64,000 nucleotides of DNA from Streptomyces sp. NBC_00341 (GCF_041435055.1 NZ_CP108002.1:2542001-2606000); one strand, 5' to 3'; shown: positions 25,212 to 34,295, numbered from the stretch's first letter. Numbers and translations: made by a program. Notes: generated by a model not told the origin, from the letters alone.

Positions 25212-26249
25212 GTGACCGTCAGCCTCGATCAGTTGCGCCGTTGCCATGTCGCCGTCGACCTCGGGGCAGCCCGGACCCGGGTGTACGTCAAGGGGCTCGG
25301 CCTCGTCGTCGACGAGCCGAGCGCCGCCGCCGTGAACACCCGGACCGGATCGCTCATCGCCGTCGGCGCGCTCGCCGAACAGATGACGGGCCGCACCCCC
25401 GAGTACATCCGGGTGGTCCGTCCGGTCTCCGGCGGAACCGTCGTGGACATCGAGATGGCCCAGCGCATGCTGCGCCAGTTGCTGGGCGACAAGCTCCGCC
25501 GCCAGCTGCGCCGCAAGCCCCGGCTGCGCGCCGCCGCCTGCACCCCGCACGACAGCGATCCGCTCGCCCAGCGGGCCGCCGTCGAGACCCTGGTCGGCCT
25601 CGGCGCCCGCCGCGTGGAGCTGGTCGACACCCTGATCGCGGCGGCCGTCGGCTGCGGGCTGCCGGTCGAGCAGCCGACCGCCACCATGATCATGGTGTGC
25701 GGGGCCGCGACCACCCAGATCGCGGTGCTCTCGCTCGGCTCGATCGTCACCGCCGTACGCATCCCGATCGGCGGCGACGCGATCGACCACGCGGTCATCC
25801 AGCACCTGCGCCAGTACCACGAGCTGATGCTGCCGAGCCAGTCCGTGCGCCCCCTGCAACTGGCCCTCAGCGGCAACGGCCTGACCCCGCACGGGCCCGC
25901 CGTGACCGAGATCCACGGCCGGGACGTGGCCACCGGCCTGGCCCGCTCCGTACAGGTCGACACCGCCGCCGTGCGGCAGGCGATCCACCGCCCGCTCACC
26001 TCGGTCCTGGACGGACTGGGCAAGGTGCTGCGGGACTGCCCGCCCGATCTGGTGGCCGACCTCGCGGACTGCGGGATCATGATGGTCGGCGGCAGCGCGC
26101 TGCTGCCCGGCCTCGACCAGATGCTGCGCGACGCCACCGGCATGCCGGTACAGATCGCCGAGCGGCCCGACGTCTGCTCGGTCCTGGGGCTCGGCGCCAT
26201 GCTGGACGGCAAGATCCGCCCGATGGTCCTCGACCCGCTCTCCTGCTGA
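25212..26249 (+). CDS. mbl: MreB-like actin homologue Mbl with altered ATPase motifs
   Basis: A 345-residue actin-fold protein of the MreB family, matching the Mbl branch of streptomycetes, where MreB-type proteins act in spore-wall synthesis. The fold is recognisable (VAVDLG..., VYVKGLGLVVDEPSAA, TPEYIRVVRP, GGSALLPGLDQMLRDATGMPV). However, catalytic landmarks differ: the conserved Glu-Glu-Pro before AAA(I/V)G is Asp-Thr-Leu (139-141), phosphate-2 DIGGGTTE is VCGAATTQ (162-169) and the phosphate-1 GTANT is GAART. So ATP hydrolysis is doubtful. GTG 25212 has GGGAG upstream. It is 21 bp from the kinase-like gene; no mreC/mreD follow. Confidence 0.88.
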   Translation: MTVSLDQLRRCHVAVDLGAARTRVYVKGLGLVVDEPSAAAVNTRTGSLIAVGALAEQMTGRTPEYIRVVRPVSGGTVVDIEMAQRMLRQLLGDKLRRQLRRKPRLRAAACTPHDSDPLAQRAAVETLVGLGARRVELVDTLIAAAVGCGLPVEQPTATMIMVCGAATTQIAVLSLGSIVTAVRIPIGGDAIDHAVIQHLRQYHELMLPSQSVRPLQLALSGNGLTPHGPAVTEIHGRDVATGLARSVQVDTAAVRQAIHRPLTSVLDGLGKVLRDCPPDLVADLADCGIMMVGGSALLPGLDQMLRDATGMPVQIAERPDVCSVLGLGAMLDGKIRPMVLDPLSC

Positions 26250-26270
26250 GCACCCCGGGTCGGACGGCGG

Positions 26271-27854
26271 ATGACCGACGAACCACGCGACGCGGCACCC
26301 CGCGAAGGAGTGCCGCAGGCGCCCCGGCTGCCGATGCTCCTGGAGGCGGTGCTGAGCGTCGGCACCGACCTCGGGCTGCGGGCCACCCTCCAGCAGATCA
26401 TCGACGCCGCCACCGCCCTCACCGGGGCCCGCTACGGCGCGCTGGGCGTGCTGGACCCCGCGCGCGGCACCATCCGCGAACTGTTCGTCCGCGGACTGAC
26501 CGACGCGGAGCGGGAGGCCATCGGGGACTTCCCGGACGGCCACACGGGGATGCTCGGGGCGCTCATCGAGGAGTCGCGGCCGCTGCTCTCCGACGACCTC
26601 ACCGCCGACCCGCGCTCCACCGGCCTGCCTCCCGGCCACCCCCCGATGCACTCGTTCCTCGGCGCCCCGATCCTGGTCCACGACGAGGTCTTCGGGAACA
26701 TCTACCTCACCGAGAAGAGCACCGCGCACTTCACCGAGACCGACGCGGCGCTGCTGCGGGTCCTCGCCTCGCAGGCCGGGATCGCGATCGGCAACGCCCG
26801 GCTCTACGAGACGGTCCGGCAGCGGGAACGCTGGATCGAGGGCGCTGCCGCGGTCACCAACACCCTGCTGACCGGGGAGAACGCGGCCGACGCCCTGATG
26901 ACCGTGGCGGAACGCGCCAGAATCCTCAGCGACGCGTCGGCCGGGGTGATCCTCCAGCCCACCGAGGAGGGCGGGATGGAGATCGTCGTCGCGTCCACGC
27001 TCGACGACCCGGCCGGACTGGTGGGCACCGCCATCGAACCCGGCTCCCCCGTCCTGGTGCAGCTGCTGGGCGGCGAGCCGGTCTTCCTGGAGGACTCCGC
27101 GACCGATCCCCGGATGACCACCCACGTACGGTCCCGGTTCGGCCCCAGCATGATGCTGCCGTTGCAGAGCGGCGGCCGGCTCATCGGCACCCTTGCTCTG
27201 CCCCGGCGGCGCGGCGGCCGCCCGTACACGGCCGTGGACCGGCTGCTGGCCTCGCAGTTCGCCTCGCAGGCCGCCCTCGCGCTGGTCCTGGCGGACGCCC
27301 AGCAGGACCGCGAGCAGCTGGCGGTGTACGAGGACCGGGACCGGATCGCCCGCGATCTGCACGACCTCGTCGTCCAGCGGCTGTTCGCCACCGAGATGAT
27401 GCTGGAGTCGACCCGCCGCCGGGCCGCCACCGGGCAGACCGACGAGCTGCTCGGCAGGGCCGTCGACGAGCTGGACTCCACGATCCAGGAGGTCCGGACG
27501 ACCATCTTCGCCCTCCAGCAGCCGCCCGCGGCGGCCCCCACCACCTTCCGGGGCCAGGTGCTGCGGGAGACCCGGGGGGCGGCGGCGGTGCTCGGTTTCC
27601 CGCCGTCGGTGCACTTCACCGGGGCGGTGGACGCCCTCGTGCGGGAGCCGGTGGGCGGGCAGCTGCTGGCCGCGCTGCGCGGGGCGCTGGCGGCCGCGCA
27701 CCGGCGGGCCGGGGTCTCGGAGATCGAGGTGGTGGTCGACGCGACGGCGGTGCTGCCGGACGGCCGGGCCGCCGTCCGGCTGACGGTCCGGGACGACGGG
27801 CGGGAGGAGGACGGCACCCGGCCGCCGGCCGTCAGCTGGCAGGCGCCCCTCTGA
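26271..27854 (+). CDS. GAF-domain histidine kinase with degenerate ATPase domain
   Basis: A 527-residue DevS/DosS-like protein: two GAF domains (about 30-180 and 200-345), a HisKA_3 helix with DRIARDLHDLVVQRLFATEM (phospho-His near 363), and a C-terminal GHKL-like region. That region is incomplete. The N-box reads ALRGALAAAHRRAG, without the metal-binding Glu/Asn pattern EALxNxxRHA, and the protein ends shortly after VRDDGREEDG with no GxGLxG lid. It therefore probably cannot phosphorylate itself. It follows mbl at 21 bp and its 3' end overlaps the convergent Lrp gene by 23 bp. No response regulator is adjacent. Confidence 0.88.
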   Translation: MTDEPRDAAPREGVPQAPRLPMLLEAVLSVGTDLGLRATLQQIIDAATALTGARYGALGVLDPARGTIRELFVRGLTDAEREAIGDFPDGHTGMLGALIEESRPLLSDDLTADPRSTGLPPGHPPMHSFLGAPILVHDEVFGNIYLTEKSTAHFTETDAALLRVLASQAGIAIGNARLYETVRQRERWIEGAAAVTNTLLTGENAADALMTVAERARILSDASAGVILQPTEEGGMEIVVASTLDDPAGLVGTAIEPGSPVLVQLLGGEPVFLEDSATDPRMTTHVRSRFGPSMMLPLQSGGRLIGTLALPRRRGGRPYTAVDRLLASQFASQAALALVLADAQQDREQLAVYEDRDRIARDLHDLVVQRLFATEMMLESTRRRAATGQTDELLGRAVDELDSTIQEVRTTIFALQQPPAAAPTTFRGQVLRETRGAAAVLGFPPSVHFTGAVDALVREPVGGQLLAALRGALAAAHRRAGVSEIEVVVDATAVLPDGRAAVRLTVRDDGREEDGTRPPAVSWQAPL

Positions 27855-28263
27855 GCGCGACCCTGGTGTTGGAGTGGGCGACGCCCGCATCCCGCCTGAG
27901 CCTGCGCAGCAGTGCGTCGAGCGCCGCGGTGTCGGCGGCGACGGCGCGTACCAGGTAGTCGTGCCCGCCCGTCACGTGCACCACCTCGGTGATGCCGGGC
28001 AGGGTCAGTACGGCCCGTTCGAAGACCTCGTCGGTGGTGTCCATCCGCAGGGTCACGTCGATGAAGACGACGAGGCCGGTCCGGGTGTCGGCGGCGGGGT
28101 CGATGATCACGGTGAAGCCGCGGATGACACCGTCGCGGCGCAGCCGCCGCACCCGGTCGGCCGCCGCGTTGGCGCTGAGCCCGACCCGTTCCCCCAGATC
28201 GCGGTACGACATCCGCGCGTCCTCCTGGAGTACGCCGAGGATTTCCCTGTCCAGACGGTCCAT
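27832..28263 (-). CDS. Lrp/AsnC-family regulator
   Basis: A 143-residue regulator with an N-terminal helix-turn-helix (MSYRDLGERVGLSANAAADR VRRLRRDGVI in sequence) and a C-terminal RAM ligand-binding domain with the GHDYLVRAV signature. Such proteins usually sense amino acids. It is divergent from the MFS transporter gene, 98 bp away, so control of that transporter is likely. It overlaps the kinase-like gene tail-to-tail by 23 bp. Confidence 0.95.
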   Translation of the reverse strand: MDRLDREILGVLQEDARMSYRDLGERVGLSANAAADRVRRLRRDGVIRGFTVIIDPAADTRTGLVVFIDVTLRMDTTDEVFERAVLTLPGITEVVHVTGGHDYLVRAVAADTAALDALLRRLRRDAGVAHSNTRVALRGAPAS

Positions 28264-28361
28264 ACCGCGATTGTCTCAGCTTTCGGACATTTGCGACTTC
28301 GGACGTCCTTTTCCGGCCCCCGGATGGAGCACGCCGACGGGCCCGGGGGCTTCTTCCGACC

Positions 28362-29579
28362 TTGACTGACTGTGTGGAAACAGCCGTCAAGCAGTCACCC
28401 GCTCCGGCCGCCTCCGGCGCCGCCTACCGCAACCTCGTGATGGCCACGATCGGCTTCGCGCTCACCTTCTGGGCCTGGAATCTGATCGCGCCCATGTCCG
28501 ACGCGTACAAGGAGCGGCTCGGGCTGAGTTCGTTCCAGCAGTCGCTGCTGGTCGCCGTGCCGGTGCTGGTCGGCTCACTGGGCCGGATTCCGGTGGGCGC
28601 GCTCACCGACAAGTTCGGTGCGCGGCTGATGTTCCCGGTGGTCTCGGCGCTCACCATCGTGCCGGTGCTGCTGCTGATCCCGGCGAAGGACTCCTACGGC
28701 GCGATGCTGGCGGTGGGCTTCCTGCTGGGGCTCGGCGGTACGACGTTCGCGATCGGCATCCCGCTGGTCAACTCGTGGTTCCCGCCCGCGGAACGGGGCC
28801 TGGCCCTCGGCGTGTTCGGCATGGGCATGGGCGGCGTGGCGCTGTCGGGCTACTTCACCCCGAGGATCGCCAAGCACGGCGACAACCTGCCGTTCCTGGT
28901 GGTCGCCGGGGCGCTCGTGGTGTACGCGGCGCTGGCGGCGGTGCTGGTCAACGACCGGCCGGGCCGGCAGGTGCCGACCGACACGCTGGCCCACCGGCTG
29001 GGCTCGGCGGGGCGGCTGCGGGTCACCTGGGAGCTGTCGGCGCTGTACGCGATCGGCTTCGGCGGCATCGTGGCGTTCGGCGTCTACCTGCCGACGTACC
29101 TGAAGACCTGGTACGACCTCTCGCCGACCGACGCCGGTACGAAGGCGGCCGGGTTCGCCCTGGTCACGGTCATCTTCCGGCCGATCGGCGGCTGGCTCTC
29201 GGACCGGATGCACCCGGCGCTGGTCTCCTCCGCGGCGCTCGGCGTGGCCGCCCTGATGGCGATCGTCCAGGCCTTCGACCCGAAGCTGGTGCCCGGCGGC
29301 ACGATCGCGCTGCTGATCATGGCGGCCGGTCTCGGTACCGCGAGCGGCAGCGTCTTCGCCCTGGTCTCCCAGGTGACCCCGCAGGCGAAGGTGGGCAGCG
29401 TGACCGGGATCGTCGGTGCGATGGGCGGGCTCGGCGGCTTCGTGCCGCCGCTGGTGATGGGCGCGATCTACAGCTCGAAGGGCTCGTACTCGATCGGCTT
29501 CATGCTGCTGTCCGATCTGGCGCTGGCCGGCTGTGTGTACGCGTACGGGCGGATGCGGACCATCAAGCGGGAGGCCTGA
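28362..29579 (+). CDS. NarK-like MFS transporter
   Basis: A 405-residue 12-helix permease of the nitrate/nitrite-type MFS group. Signature loops are DKFGARLMFP after helix 2 and the Gly-rich nitrate-signature-like helix LGLGGTTFAIGIPLVNSWFP, and a second Gly-rich helix (VTGIVGAMGGLGGFVPPLVMG). Assignment to nitrate/nitrite is by motif only; no nitrate reductase or nitrite reductase genes are in the window, and related members move other organic anions. TTG 28362 is the longest start; GTG 28374 is an alternative. The divergent Lrp regulator probably controls it. Confidence 0.88.
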   Translation: MTDCVETAVKQSPAPAASGAAYRNLVMATIGFALTFWAWNLIAPMSDAYKERLGLSSFQQSLLVAVPVLVGSLGRIPVGALTDKFGARLMFPVVSALTIVPVLLLIPAKDSYGAMLAVGFLLGLGGTTFAIGIPLVNSWFPPAERGLALGVFGMGMGGVALSGYFTPRIAKHGDNLPFLVVAGALVVYAALAAVLVNDRPGRQVPTDTLAHRLGSAGRLRVTWELSALYAIGFGGIVAFGVYLPTYLKTWYDLSPTDAGTKAAGFALVTVIFRPIGGWLSDRMHPALVSSAALGVAALMAIVQAFDPKLVPGGTIALLIMAAGLGTASGSVFALVSQVTPQAKVGSVTGIVGAMGGLGGFVPPLVMGAIYSSKGSYSIGFMLLSDLALAGCVYAYGRMRTIKREA

Positions 29580-29595
29580 GGGCCCGCACAGAAAA

Positions 29596-29629
29596 GAACG
29601 GCAGCGTCCCCGCCGGGACGCTGCCGTTC
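29596..29629. terminator. strong bidirectional terminator
   Basis: Perfect 15-bp arms GAACGGCAGCGTCCC / GGGACGCTGCCGTTC with a 4-nt loop, between the convergent MFS and ThuA-GH99 genes. An AAAA run sits on the left flank, giving a U-run for the minus-strand transcript. Confidence 0.93.
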
Positions 29630-29642
29630 GTCGTGGGGCGGC

Positions 29643-31826
29643 TCAGTCCGCGGACCGGGCCTCGGCACGCTGCTGCTCGAACCGGTTCGCCCAGTACGCC
29701 GTCCGGTCGAGGTAGGCCGTCTCCGCGGCGGCCCCGGTCTTCCCGTACGCCCCTTCGTACGTCTGGTAGCCGTGTCCGGCGGGCGGGGTGCTCGACGCGG
29801 GTTCGATCGAGCTGCCCTCGTGCCATTCGTTGAAGGAGGTGACGGAGACCCAGGAGGGCGATCCGCCGATGGCCGGGTCGAGCGCGTTGCTCCACTCCAG
29901 GTCGTAGGAGGCGCCGTCCTCGCGTCCCAGGGTGGGGGTGGTGTTGCCGGGGACGGCCCGGTCGTCGATGTAGCCGGGGGCCACCGAGGGCGCCCAGACC
30001 AGGTTGTTGGCCTCGGCGTACTCCCCCGCCTGCTTCCAGCCGGGGGCGGTGGCGCCGGCGATGCCGTCGTAGGTGTAGATCCCGCCGAAGTGCGCGACCT
30101 TGGTGGTGTCGGTGGTCTGGGCGAGGACGATCGCGCTGTCGCTCACCGCGTCCAGGGCCGACCAGTCCTGGATCTTCAGGCTCTCGAAGATGTAGAACGC
30201 CGGGCGGTTGCCGTGCTCCGCGTCCCGGTAGTAGGCGGGGCTGTCGCCGTACTTGTCGTTCAGATAGGTGATGTCGTCGACCACGGAGGCCGCCGTCCGG
30301 TCGCCGTACGGTTCGATGTGCCAGGCGACCTTGATGCCGTGCCGGGCGGCGGCGTCCAGGACGACCGGGGCGAGCTTGTCCTCGTAGCCGCCCTGTCCCC
30401 ACCAGCTGTAGACGATGACTCCGGCGCCCGACTGCTCGATCCACTTCATGTGCTGCTCGACGGCCCCGGCGGCGTCACCGGAGTCGTACGGGCCGAGCTT
30501 CGGGTAGAGGTCGGCGCCGATGTCGTCCGGCGGGGTGTGGCCGCCCTGCTCCCAGTGGCGCCAGCTGCCGTTGGTCTCCGGGGTGCCGTACCAGGGGTAG
30601 TAGAAGAGGTGCACGTCGGAGGAGCCCGCGGCCTTGGTTTCCTGCTCCTTGGCCAGGGTGAAGCTGTCGATGTCGAAGAGGGAGCCCGCTCCCCCGGTGA
30701 ACCGGAGGAACAGCGGGCCGGAACCGGCGCCGGTGAGGGCGCCGGTCACCTCCGTGAAGGTCTCCCAGCCGCCGGTCGGGGCGACGTCCACGGAGCCGAG
30801 CAGCGGTCCGGTGGCCGAGCCGGAGTGCACCTCGATGGTGCCGCCGGCCCCGGCGGACGAGACCTTCGCGGTGAAGGAGGTGGCCCCGGCGGTGTCGACG
30901 GAGGCGTAGCCCGTCCAGTCGCCGTTGTCGATGTAGCCGAGCGTGGCCCCGCCGCCCGCTCCGGCGTGCGCGGCGCTCTGCACGCCGGAGGAGGAGGTGT
31001 ACGACTCCGCCTCCACGGACTCGTCACCTGGGTCCGTGGTTCCGGAGCCGCAGTCGGCCGCCACCGTGCCGGCCGCGTACTGGATGCCGCCGAGCAGCAG
31101 TTGGCGGAAGTCCGGATCGCTGTACGACTCGATGGTGTGGCCGAGACCGGTGTAGAACGACCGCCCCTCCTGCTGCGGGTGGCACCAGGTGATCGGGTGG
31201 TCGTCGCCCATCTCGCCGCCGGTGTAGCTGCTTTCGTCCAGGGTCTGGAGGACATGGACGTCGGCGCGCGGGTTGGTGCGGTAGTTGTACAGCTCGTCGG
31301 TCCGGATCCACTCGTCGTCCAGGTGCGAGGTCGCCGGGTGGGCGTGGTCCTCCGTGACGACCTTGGCCTCCTGGATCGCCGGGTGGCTCTTGAACCAGGC
31401 GCCGACGAGGTGCTCGTAGGACGGCCAGTCGTACTCGGTGTCGGCGGCCGCGTGGACACCGACGAATCCGCCGCCGCCGTCCACGTACGCGGACAGGGCG
31501 TCCTGCTGCGCGGTGTCCAGGACGTCGCCGGTGGTGGAGAGGAAGACCACCGCCTCGTAACCGGAGAGGTTCTCCGGGGTGAAGGCGGCGGCGTCCTCCG
31601 TGGCCGTGACGTCGAAGCCGTCCGCCGCGCCCAGTTCCTGGATCGCGGTGATGCCGGCCGGGATCGAGTCGTGCCGGAATCCGGCGGTCTTGGAGAAGAC
31701 CAGCACGTCGTACGGGTCAGCCGCCGCGGCGGCTCCCGCCGGGGCGGGGGCCAGGAAGGCGGCGCCGAGGGCCAGGGCGGCGGCGCACGCGACATGGCGT
31801 GCGCGCCGGACCAGTTGGCGTCTCAT
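29643..31826 (-). CDS. secreted ThuA-CBM6-GH99-like fusion protein
   Basis: A 727-residue exported multidomain protein. Residues 1-36 are a Sec signal ending near AGAAAA. A ThuA-type (glutamine-amidotransferase-like) domain spans ~38-255 (VLVFSKTAGFRHDSI, GGGFVGVHAAAD). A CBM6-type beta-sandwich follows at ~270-390 (YIDNGDWTGYASV ... LFDIDSFTL). The C-terminal ~320 residues resemble GH99/GH71-type glycan hydrolases: FYYPWYGTPETNGSWRHW, WHIEPYGDR and SFNEWHEGSSIEP hold candidate catalytic acids. It starts 6 bp after the stop of the sugar-dehydrogenase gene, whose 3' end contains the GGGGGAG ribosome site, so translation is likely coupled. The glycan target is unknown. Confidence 0.88.
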   Translation of the reverse strand: MRRQLVRRARHVACAAALALGAAFLAPAPAGAAAAADPYDVLVFSKTAGFRHDSIPAGITAIQELGAADGFDVTATEDAAAFTPENLSGYEAVVFLSTTGDVLDTAQQDALSAYVDGGGGFVGVHAAADTEYDWPSYEHLVGAWFKSHPAIQEAKVVTEDHAHPATSHLDDEWIRTDELYNYRTNPRADVHVLQTLDESSYTGGEMGDDHPITWCHPQQEGRSFYTGLGHTIESYSDPDFRQLLLGGIQYAAGTVAADCGSGTTDPGDESVEAESYTSSSGVQSAAHAGAGGGATLGYIDNGDWTGYASVDTAGATSFTAKVSSAGAGGTIEVHSGSATGPLLGSVDVAPTGGWETFTEVTGALTGAGSGPLFLRFTGGAGSLFDIDSFTLAKEQETKAAGSSDVHLFYYPWYGTPETNGSWRHWEQGGHTPPDDIGADLYPKLGPYDSGDAAGAVEQHMKWIEQSGAGVIVYSWWGQGGYEDKLAPVVLDAAARHGIKVAWHIEPYGDRTAASVVDDITYLNDKYGDSPAYYRDAEHGNRPAFYIFESLKIQDWSALDAVSDSAIVLAQTTDTTKVAHFGGIYTYDGIAGATAPGWKQAGEYAEANNLVWAPSVAPGYIDDRAVPGNTTPTLGREDGASYDLEWSNALDPAIGGSPSWVSVTSFNEWHEGSSIEPASSTPPAGHGYQTYEGAYGKTGAAAETAYLDRTAYWANRFEQQRAEARSAD

Positions 31827-31832
31827 ATGCCG

Positions 31833-34295
31833 TCACTCCCCCGTCTCGAAGGTGAAGGCGTCCAGGTCGAACAGGTTCCCCTGGCCCGTGGGCCCCTTGA
31901 AGACGAGGAAGAGTTCGGTGGTGCCCGCGGGCGCGTCGGTCACGTCCGCCGAGACGTCGGTGAAGGTCTCCCAGTCGCCGGTGGGTGCGACGGTCAGGGT
32001 GGAGAGCAGGGTGCCGGTGGGGGAACCCGCGCGGACCTCCAGCGTGCCACCGGGACCGGCGGAGGAGACCCGGGCCGAGACACCGGTGGCGTTGGCCAGG
32101 GCGTACGGCTCGAAGGAGATCCAGTCGCCGTTGTCGGTGAAGCCGACGGTGGCGCCGCCCTCCGCCGATCCGTGCTGGGCCGCCTCGACGCCGGACTGGG
32201 CGGCGAAGTGCTCGGCCTGCCGGTGCCGGGGCTGGAGGATGTTGGCACCGTGACCGGTGAGCCCGCCCGCGTCGGTGTACTCGGCGTCGAAGACCCCGTA
32301 GATGTTGGCGGCGCTGTCGTGCTCGCCGTCGACGGGTACGTCGATGGTGCCGGTGCAGCCGTCCTTCGAGGTGATCTGGTGCCGGTGGCTGTCGTGGCCC
32401 AGGAGGTAGGTCACCTTGACCTTCGAGCAGTCGACGGTGCCGTCCTCGGGGTCGGTGACCGTGACGGTGAAGGGCACGGAGTCACCGAAGGAGAAGAGTC
32501 CGCCGTTGGCCGGTGTGGTCAGGGTGACCGTGGGGGCGGTGTTGCCGGCCGTCACGACGAGGCTGGCGGTGCCGGTGAGTCCCTCGGGGTCGGTGACCGT
32601 GAGGGTCGGGTTGAAGGTACCGGCGGTGGTGTAGGTGTGGTGCGGATTCGCGTCAGTGGAGGTGGCGCCGTCACCGAAGTCCCAGGCGTAGCTGATCGCC
32701 CCGCCCTCGGGGTCCTCGCTGCCGGCCGCGGAGAAGGCGACGTCGAGCGGGGTGGGTCCAGAGGTGCGGTCCGCCGCGGCCTTGGCGACCGGGGAGCGGT
32801 TGCTGCCCGCCAGGTACTCGACGCGGTACAGCGCCTGGTTGCCGGAGCCGGTGCCGTAGTCCAGGACGTACAGCGCGCCGTCCGGGCCGAACGCGGAGTC
32901 CATCACCTGGGTCCCGGTCCACGGGAAGGAGTCGATGGTCCCGGGTGATCCGTCGGCCTTCACCTCGATCGGCTTGATCCACTTGCGGCCGTACTCGGCC
33001 GCGAAGAAGCGGCCGTCGAGCGATTCGGGGAACTTCACGGCCGAGTCGAGGTCCGCGTCGTAGTGGTAGACCGGGCCGCCCATCGGCGATTCGGAACCGC
33101 CCCCGAACTCGGGCGGTGAGCCCGCGTCCCCGCCGTACCTGATCCAGGCGGGCTGCACGGAGGGCAGCGTCGACTGGCCCGTGTTGCGGAAGGAGTTGTT
33201 GGCCGGGCCGCCCGCGCAGTCGTACTTCGCGCCGGAGGGGCCGCTCGGGAAGGTGTACTCGTTGTACGTCTCCGAGGCGGTGTTGGTACCGGTGCAGTAG
33301 GGCCAGCCGAAGTTGCCGGGAGCGGTGACCCGGTCGAACTCGACCTGGCCGCTGGGTCCGCGGTTGGCGTCGGTGGTGCCGGCGTCGGGGCCGTAGTCGC
33401 CGACGTATACGGCGCCGCTCTGCTTGTCGACGGACATCCGGAACGGGTTGCGGAAGCCCATCGCGTAGATCTCCGGCCGGGTCTTCTCCGTGCCGGGGGC
33501 GAAGAGGTTGCCGGCCGGGACGGTGTAGCCGCCGTCGGCCGTCGGCTTGATCCGCAGCAGCTTGCCGCGCAGGTCGTTGGTGTTCCCGGCGGAGCGCTGG
33601 GCGTCGAACTGCGGGTTGCGTTCGGTGCGTTCGTCGATCGGCGCGTATCCGGCGGACTCGAAGGGGTTGGTGTCGTCGCCGGTGGTCAGGTAGAGGTTCC
33701 CGGCGGCGTCGAAGTCGATGTCACCGCCGACGTGGCAGCACTGGCCCCGGTCGTTGGCGACTTCGAGGACGACCTTCTCGCTCGCGGTGTCCAGGGTGCC
33801 GTCGGCCTTCATCGTGAACCGGGAGAGGTTGAGGTGGCCCTTCCACGCCTCGAAGTCGGCGGCGGTGCCGGTGACCGGGGCGTCGCCGGCCGGGGTGTCC
33901 AGTACGGGTGAGTAATAGAGGTAGAGGTAGCGGTTGGTGGCGAAGTCCGGGTCGGCCGCGACGCCCTGCAGCCCCTCCTCGTCATGCGTGTAGACATTCA
34001 GCTTGGCGGCCGTCTTCGTCGTCCCGGCGGCGTCGGTCAGCCGGACCGTGCCGTCCCGGGCGGTGTGGACGACGGACTTGTCCGGGAGGACGGCGAGGGA
34101 CATGGCCTCGCCCAACTCGTCGGTGCCGAGTGCCAGTTGGACCTGTTGATAGTCGGCGGCCGGGATGTCGGCCTGTACGTGGAGCGCGGTGGGTTCCACG
34201 GGCGCGGCCACCGCGGTGCCGGCGGCGAGACCGCCGGTGGCCACCAGGGTGAGGGCTGTGAGGACCCTGGACCACAGGGGTGGGGACAGAGGCAT
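31833..34295 (-). CDS. secreted glucose/sorbosone dehydrogenase-like protein with PKD and CBM6
   Basis: An 820-residue exported protein. A signal peptide occupies residues 1-32. Residues ~45-465 form a six-bladed beta-propeller of the PQQ-dependent sugar dehydrogenase (GSDH) type: SLAVLPDKSVVHTARDG, MGFRNPFRMSVDK, GNFGWPYCTG, SAFGPDGALYVLDYG. A PKD domain follows (AISYAWDFGDGATSTDANP) and a CBM6-like sandwich ends the protein (FTDNGDWISFEP ... NLFDLDAFTFE), homologous to the CBM6 of the next gene. ATG 34295 with GGAAGGAAG upstream is chosen over a longer opening at 34454. First gene of a two-gene operon. Confidence 0.9.
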   Translation of the reverse strand: MPLSPPLWSRVLTALTLVATGGLAAGTAVAAPVEPTALHVQADIPAADYQQVQLALGTDELGEAMSLAVLPDKSVVHTARDGTVRLTDAAGTTKTAAKLNVYTHDEEGLQGVAADPDFATNRYLYLYYSPVLDTPAGDAPVTGTAADFEAWKGHLNLSRFTMKADGTLDTASEKVVLEVANDRGQCCHVGGDIDFDAAGNLYLTTGDDTNPFESAGYAPIDERTERNPQFDAQRSAGNTNDLRGKLLRIKPTADGGYTVPAGNLFAPGTEKTRPEIYAMGFRNPFRMSVDKQSGAVYVGDYGPDAGTTDANRGPSGQVEFDRVTAPGNFGWPYCTGTNTASETYNEYTFPSGPSGAKYDCAGGPANNSFRNTGQSTLPSVQPAWIRYGGDAGSPPEFGGGSESPMGGPVYHYDADLDSAVKFPESLDGRFFAAEYGRKWIKPIEVKADGSPGTIDSFPWTGTQVMDSAFGPDGALYVLDYGTGSGNQALYRVEYLAGSNRSPVAKAAADRTSGPTPLDVAFSAAGSEDPEGGAISYAWDFGDGATSTDANPHHTYTTAGTFNPTLTVTDPEGLTGTASLVVTAGNTAPTVTLTTPANGGLFSFGDSVPFTVTVTDPEDGTVDCSKVKVTYLLGHDSHRHQITSKDGCTGTIDVPVDGEHDSAANIYGVFDAEYTDAGGLTGHGANILQPRHRQAEHFAAQSGVEAAQHGSAEGGATVGFTDNGDWISFEPYALANATGVSARVSSAGPGGTLEVRAGSPTGTLLSTLTVAPTGDWETFTDVSADVTDAPAGTTELFLVFKGPTGQGNLFDLDAFTFETGE

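Noticed and set aside
25110..27890. 926-codon open frame on the minus strand
   Set aside because: Antisense to mbl and the kinase-like gene; composition is the mirror of GC-rich third positions and has no domain.
29772..32948. 1058-codon open frame on the plus strand
   Set aside because: Antisense shadow of the two secreted multidomain genes; low-complexity Gly/Val/Arg sequence, no ribosome site.
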